Assembly (NCBI GenBank): GCA_033064195.1
Contig: JARBJD010000036.1
Coordinates: 1-64,000, forward strand
Direction of reading: 5' to 3'
DNA: 64,000 nucleotides
Source: Blattamonas nauphoetae
Lineage: Eukaryota; Preaxostyla; Oxymonadida
Below are positions 60,546-64,000 of the stretch, piece after piece. A program made the position numbers and the translations under genes. Positions within the stretch are counted from its first letter, which is position 1, and each line of letters opens with the position of its first letter. A model generated the notes under the pieces. It had not been told where the DNA came from and made no database searches. It was given only the letters and a program-made list of their open reading frames with translations.

Positions 60546-63500
60546 ATGTCATCTCAAACGAAATCCAAGTCAACGACGTTATCAATCATCAATCTCACAG
60601 AATTGGGTAAACTCACACATCGCAATTATGTTATTGCACTCGAATCCAATCTTAACTGGCTCTCAGAACAAAGCAGCCTCCTTGGACCAGAACAGCTCGA
60701 GAACTTCGCAAAGGCATTATGTTTGTCTTTTTGCCTGTGCATTGATCCTTTAATCGGTTTTAGTATCATGTATTCCAGATCCGGAATCATCTCCGCAAAT
60801 TCTATCAACTTTTTTGAAACTTGTGAAAGGCTCCAAATATGCGACCCCACACCAAGCAATACCCATTATTCTCAAGTCATTCATCCCTTTCTTGATTGGG
60901 ACGTACGGTTTGCTCCTTTCATCCCAACATTCTCTTGTAGCTCCGGTCATGAATTCATCTGCTCAGAAAGGGATGTCAAAGGTTCATGATTTGGCACTCC
61001 AACTTGTTGTCGATTTAATCATTAAAACAAGCCAAGATGAGAACCGTGATAGGATTGAACGTCTCAAAAGACGTGAAGAAAAGCAAAAAAGGAAAGACCG
61101 AGAAAAAATCATCCAAGCGCAATTTTCAGAAGGAATTCTTGGAACAAGCGAAGATAATATTGATGAAATGGAACGATTTATGGATGTTCATGATGATCTG
61201 GATGATGAGAGTGATGAAGAGGCGGATCAATCCAGCTCAATTCAGAGGCAGACCTCATCCCAGCTCCTTCGTGCATATACCGTAGTCTTGCTCCAACATC
61301 TTTCCGTCCAATGTCCCGATCGAAGAGAATATCGGACTCTTTGCTGTCATACCGTGAACGTCCTGTTGGCCTTGTACACCGGAAAGGTCATCGATGAAGA
61401 ACCAATCACAACTCAATTCTCCTCTTTCGTCAATCTCCTGATGGTCAATGATTCTCCAGCTGCAAGAGTGCTTGGAATAGAGCTGTCTGAGATCGTTGCA
61501 CATTCTCTTTGTGCTACTGGACAGGACAGGGAACTCATCATCCAAACTCTCCAGACTCTTCTGACAACTGTGGTGAGATGCCTCGGAGACAAGCTGGGAT
61601 TAGCCCGAGCACGAGCTGCGCAGACCATCGCCAAGATGGCAACGGATGTCTGTGCAATCGACGGGAATCACTCGTTGATTCCGATTGTACTGACCGAGCC
61701 CTTCATCGTTGTTCTCCTTCAACTCCTCCATTCTCGAATGCTCTCGTGGAACCTCTGTCAACGCCTCCTCATCGATGGAACGGTGGCTGTCCGGAAAAAC
61801 GCAATGACTCTGATCGGCGCACTCTCCCGTTTTTGGAGCACACTCAAAGTTGAAGTGACACTTCCTTCATTTCCGGAGGATTCGGAAATGTTGCGTGATG
61901 ACGATGAGACCGTCCTTCATCTCAATCGAGATCAAAAGCAGTTCGTTTCAGCCGTCCTCAATCTGAACTTGTTTGAGGTTGGAGCTTCAGAACTTGAAAT
62001 TATTGCTTTGCGTTGTGGCGACCCTTCTCCCCTCGTTCGGAAGCAGTCGATCGTCACCCTCTGCTACCTCCTCGAAAATCAGATCACTCTGTATAGCTCT
62101 CTCTCGTCCAACCAAACTCGGGCTCTCACAGATCTCTCTCACCAACTCCAATGTTCCTTCTCTGCACTCCTTCCACTCGTCGAAGATATCGATCAAACTG
62201 TTCGAGCTCGTCTCGTTGAAGACACTTCGGTGTTGGTTTTTGAGAAACTTCTCGCCTTCTTTGCAGACCGGTCGTTTCAAACGATTAATCTCATGTCGTT
62301 AGGCTGCAACTCGTTCCTGTCGCTCTTCAGACAGGCCAACGATGCCCAGCTCTACCATCTCCAGCAACTGAACACACTCGGTCAGTCTTCAAAGAACACT
62401 CGGAGTGTCACACCGTCCATCATCACAAACATTGCTCTCTTCCTCTCTCACGGCAACGTTCTCCGGAAGGACTCTCCCAATCCCGTGCCTGCCTTTTGCG
62501 ACGAAGGGTATTGGCGTCTTCTCCAGATTTTTATTGGTGGGACAACGGTTAGTCTTCCCTCCACAGCTGACGAAGCAATTTGTGTCGCGTGGATGACACT
62601 CAACAACAACTTGGAACAGTCGAAGCGAGGAGAGCCGTGTGCTCTGAACGATCTGGGTCTCAGCCCTCTGAGTAAGTTTGACCTCATCCAAACATCACTC
62701 AGAGTTTTGACCACAATCGCAACCAGAAAAGGGTTGAAACCGCAAAAGAAAGTCTCTTTCGCCGATGTTGGACAGAGCCAAGGATCCTGCGAAAGAGGGT
62801 CGTGGGCACGTGTCATCTCCTTCCTTGAACAACAGCTGATGGTTGATCGACTCGGCTCGCCGGATCTCCTTTCCAGTTTCGTGAATCTGTACGCCGTTCT
62901 GAAGGACAGTCAATCTGCCCAGAACGAGAAGAATCAGTTTCTCCTTCAGTGTCTCATGAAGTCAATAAAAGTTCTGGAAGGAGTCATTGAAAGAAGTCAA
63001 AAGCTCGAAAACGACTTGTTCACGCCAACCCCTGGGGCTCATCAGGCCAACACTCCAATGGACCCAGACGCTGGGTTTCTCAAGTCGGGAAAACGGAAGC
63101 TGAGTGATATGGACGAGATCGACGATGCTCAAACGAATCTCACGATTGGCAGTGGCACATCTCTCAAACCCCAAAAGTTCAGCAGGCAGCTCTTCGCTCC
63201 TCCGTTCACACTCACCGTCGTCTCGCGGTGTCTCTTCTTGATCGGCGAGATTGCTCTTGTCCATCCGAAGATTCCATCTCACATTCCAACTCTCGTCCAG
63301 TCGTTTGTTGCTCCTTCCCTGTTTCATTCTCAATCAACTCATTTCATATCAACTCCTGACACCATCCGTTCATTCGCCTGCATCTCTCTCGGCAAGCTTT
63401 GCATCGGAGCGGATGCTTTCAATTCTTCAACTGACTCCCGCAGCCCACAATCCAAGCTTGCACATCAGTCGATCGCCATTTTCTCGAGAGAACTTCATTC

Positions 63501-64000
63501 TCCAATTGTGTCTCTTCGAAACAACGCTCTGACGGTGCTGGGTCAACTTAGCATTGTGTATCCATCGATAACAGAACACTACATCCCGGGCATGTGTGCT
63601 CTCACCCAAGACACACAATCATCTGCTCTCAGACTGAATGCACTCGCCCACATCGCCGCACTGACAAAGGAGGACTTTGTCAGACTTCGTGGACCGCCTC
63701 TCATTCATTGCATCGCCGCGCTGGCGGACAGGAACGATGCAATCCGCGACTATGCGTTACAAATCGTGAAGAGTATCTTCCTGCAGAAGAACCCAAAACT
63801 GATCGAAAACGATTTTGTTGAAATGATGTTGCTGTTCAATCATGTCCGCCGTGCTCCTCATCGGACACTGATCGACTCCATCACTCGAAAGTCCACCAAC
63901 GAGACTGTTGGAGAGAATAACTCAGACGGGGCCTCAAACGCTCTTCCGATGTATCCGCTTCACCTTGCTGGCCCAGAAAACGCCAACCGAAGATTCGTTG
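60546..64000 (+). CDS. NCAPD3: Condensin II subunit D3 (5' part; runs off the window)
   Basis: Exon 1 (60546-60720, start MSSQTKSKST) joins exon 2 (from 60764) across a 43-nt intron. The frame then stays open to the right edge, giving at least 1,137 residues. The protein is built of HEAT-like helices. The right-hand part has LRNNALTVLGQLSIVYPSIT, NALAHIAALTKEDFVRLRG and LIHCIAALADRNDAIRDYAL, then IFLQKNPKLIENDFVEMM. These follow the conserved core of NCAPD3 closely. An acidic/lysine-rich linker (REEKQKRKDREKI) lies near residue ~150. D3 binds chromatin and the kleisin of condensin II and helps compact mitotic chromosomes. The presence of D3 implies condensin II in this organism. The 3' end is outside the window. 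Confidence 0.9.

Overview
This is nuclear DNA from a compact, intron-bearing protist. The genes encode eukaryotic housekeeping proteins: cytoplasmic dynein, ubiquitin-eL40, ribosomal eL30, eIF2B delta and epsilon, CPSF73, a MYST acetyltransferase and condensin II D3. Most are split by very short GT-AG introns, commonly 31-46 nt, and intergenic gaps are often under 150 bp. TAA, TAG and TGA all end recognisable proteins, so the standard code is used. My best guess is a metamonad of the oxymonad/Preaxostyla type. That is an inference from style only: tiny introns, dense genes, one pogo-like transposon. No marker in the window proves it.

Region 1 (1-7150) is gene-poor. It holds degenerate ~139-bp tandem repeats split by a 0.57-kb inverted-repeat element, hairpins built on a GGTCAGT word, a decayed alanyl-tRNA synthetase fragment, and two diverged ~0.78-kb direct repeats. 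Region 2 (7151-12838) is a ~1,844-residue P-loop protein with Crinkler-like architecture, an inserted block of GS-motif repeats, young coding tandem repeats and a possible zinc finger. It lies at the border of the repeat-rich zone. Region 3 (13065-22211) holds a PfkB/adenosine-kinase-like enzyme, a 1.62-kb pogo-like transposon, a tiny membrane protein, KIF-binding protein, ubiquitin-eL40 and an acidic disordered protein. Region 4 (22230-36374) is a cytoplasmic dynein heavy chain in one open frame of over 14 kb.

Region 5 (36420-48117) holds a PB1 protein, an ARM-repeat importin-alpha-like protein, eL30, eIF2B epsilon and delta as convergent neighbours, and a MYST acetyltransferase with a large insertion in its catalytic domain. 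Region 6 (48265-64000) holds an FHA/coiled-coil protein, CPSF73, an SPX-domain anion transporter, a CPBP-type membrane protease and the first part of condensin II subunit D3, which runs off the right edge.

Functionally the genes mostly belong to separate cell processes: translation initiation (eIF2B delta/epsilon), ribosome (eL30, eL40), microtubule transport (dynein, KIF-binding protein), chromatin (MYST, condensin II), mRNA 3'-end processing (CPSF73) and phosphate homeostasis (SPX transporter). The exon models I give for the split genes all sum to a multiple of three, which supports them. The most unusual objects are the Crinkler-like giant protein, the dynein without its usual C-terminal domain, and the interrupted MYST domain.
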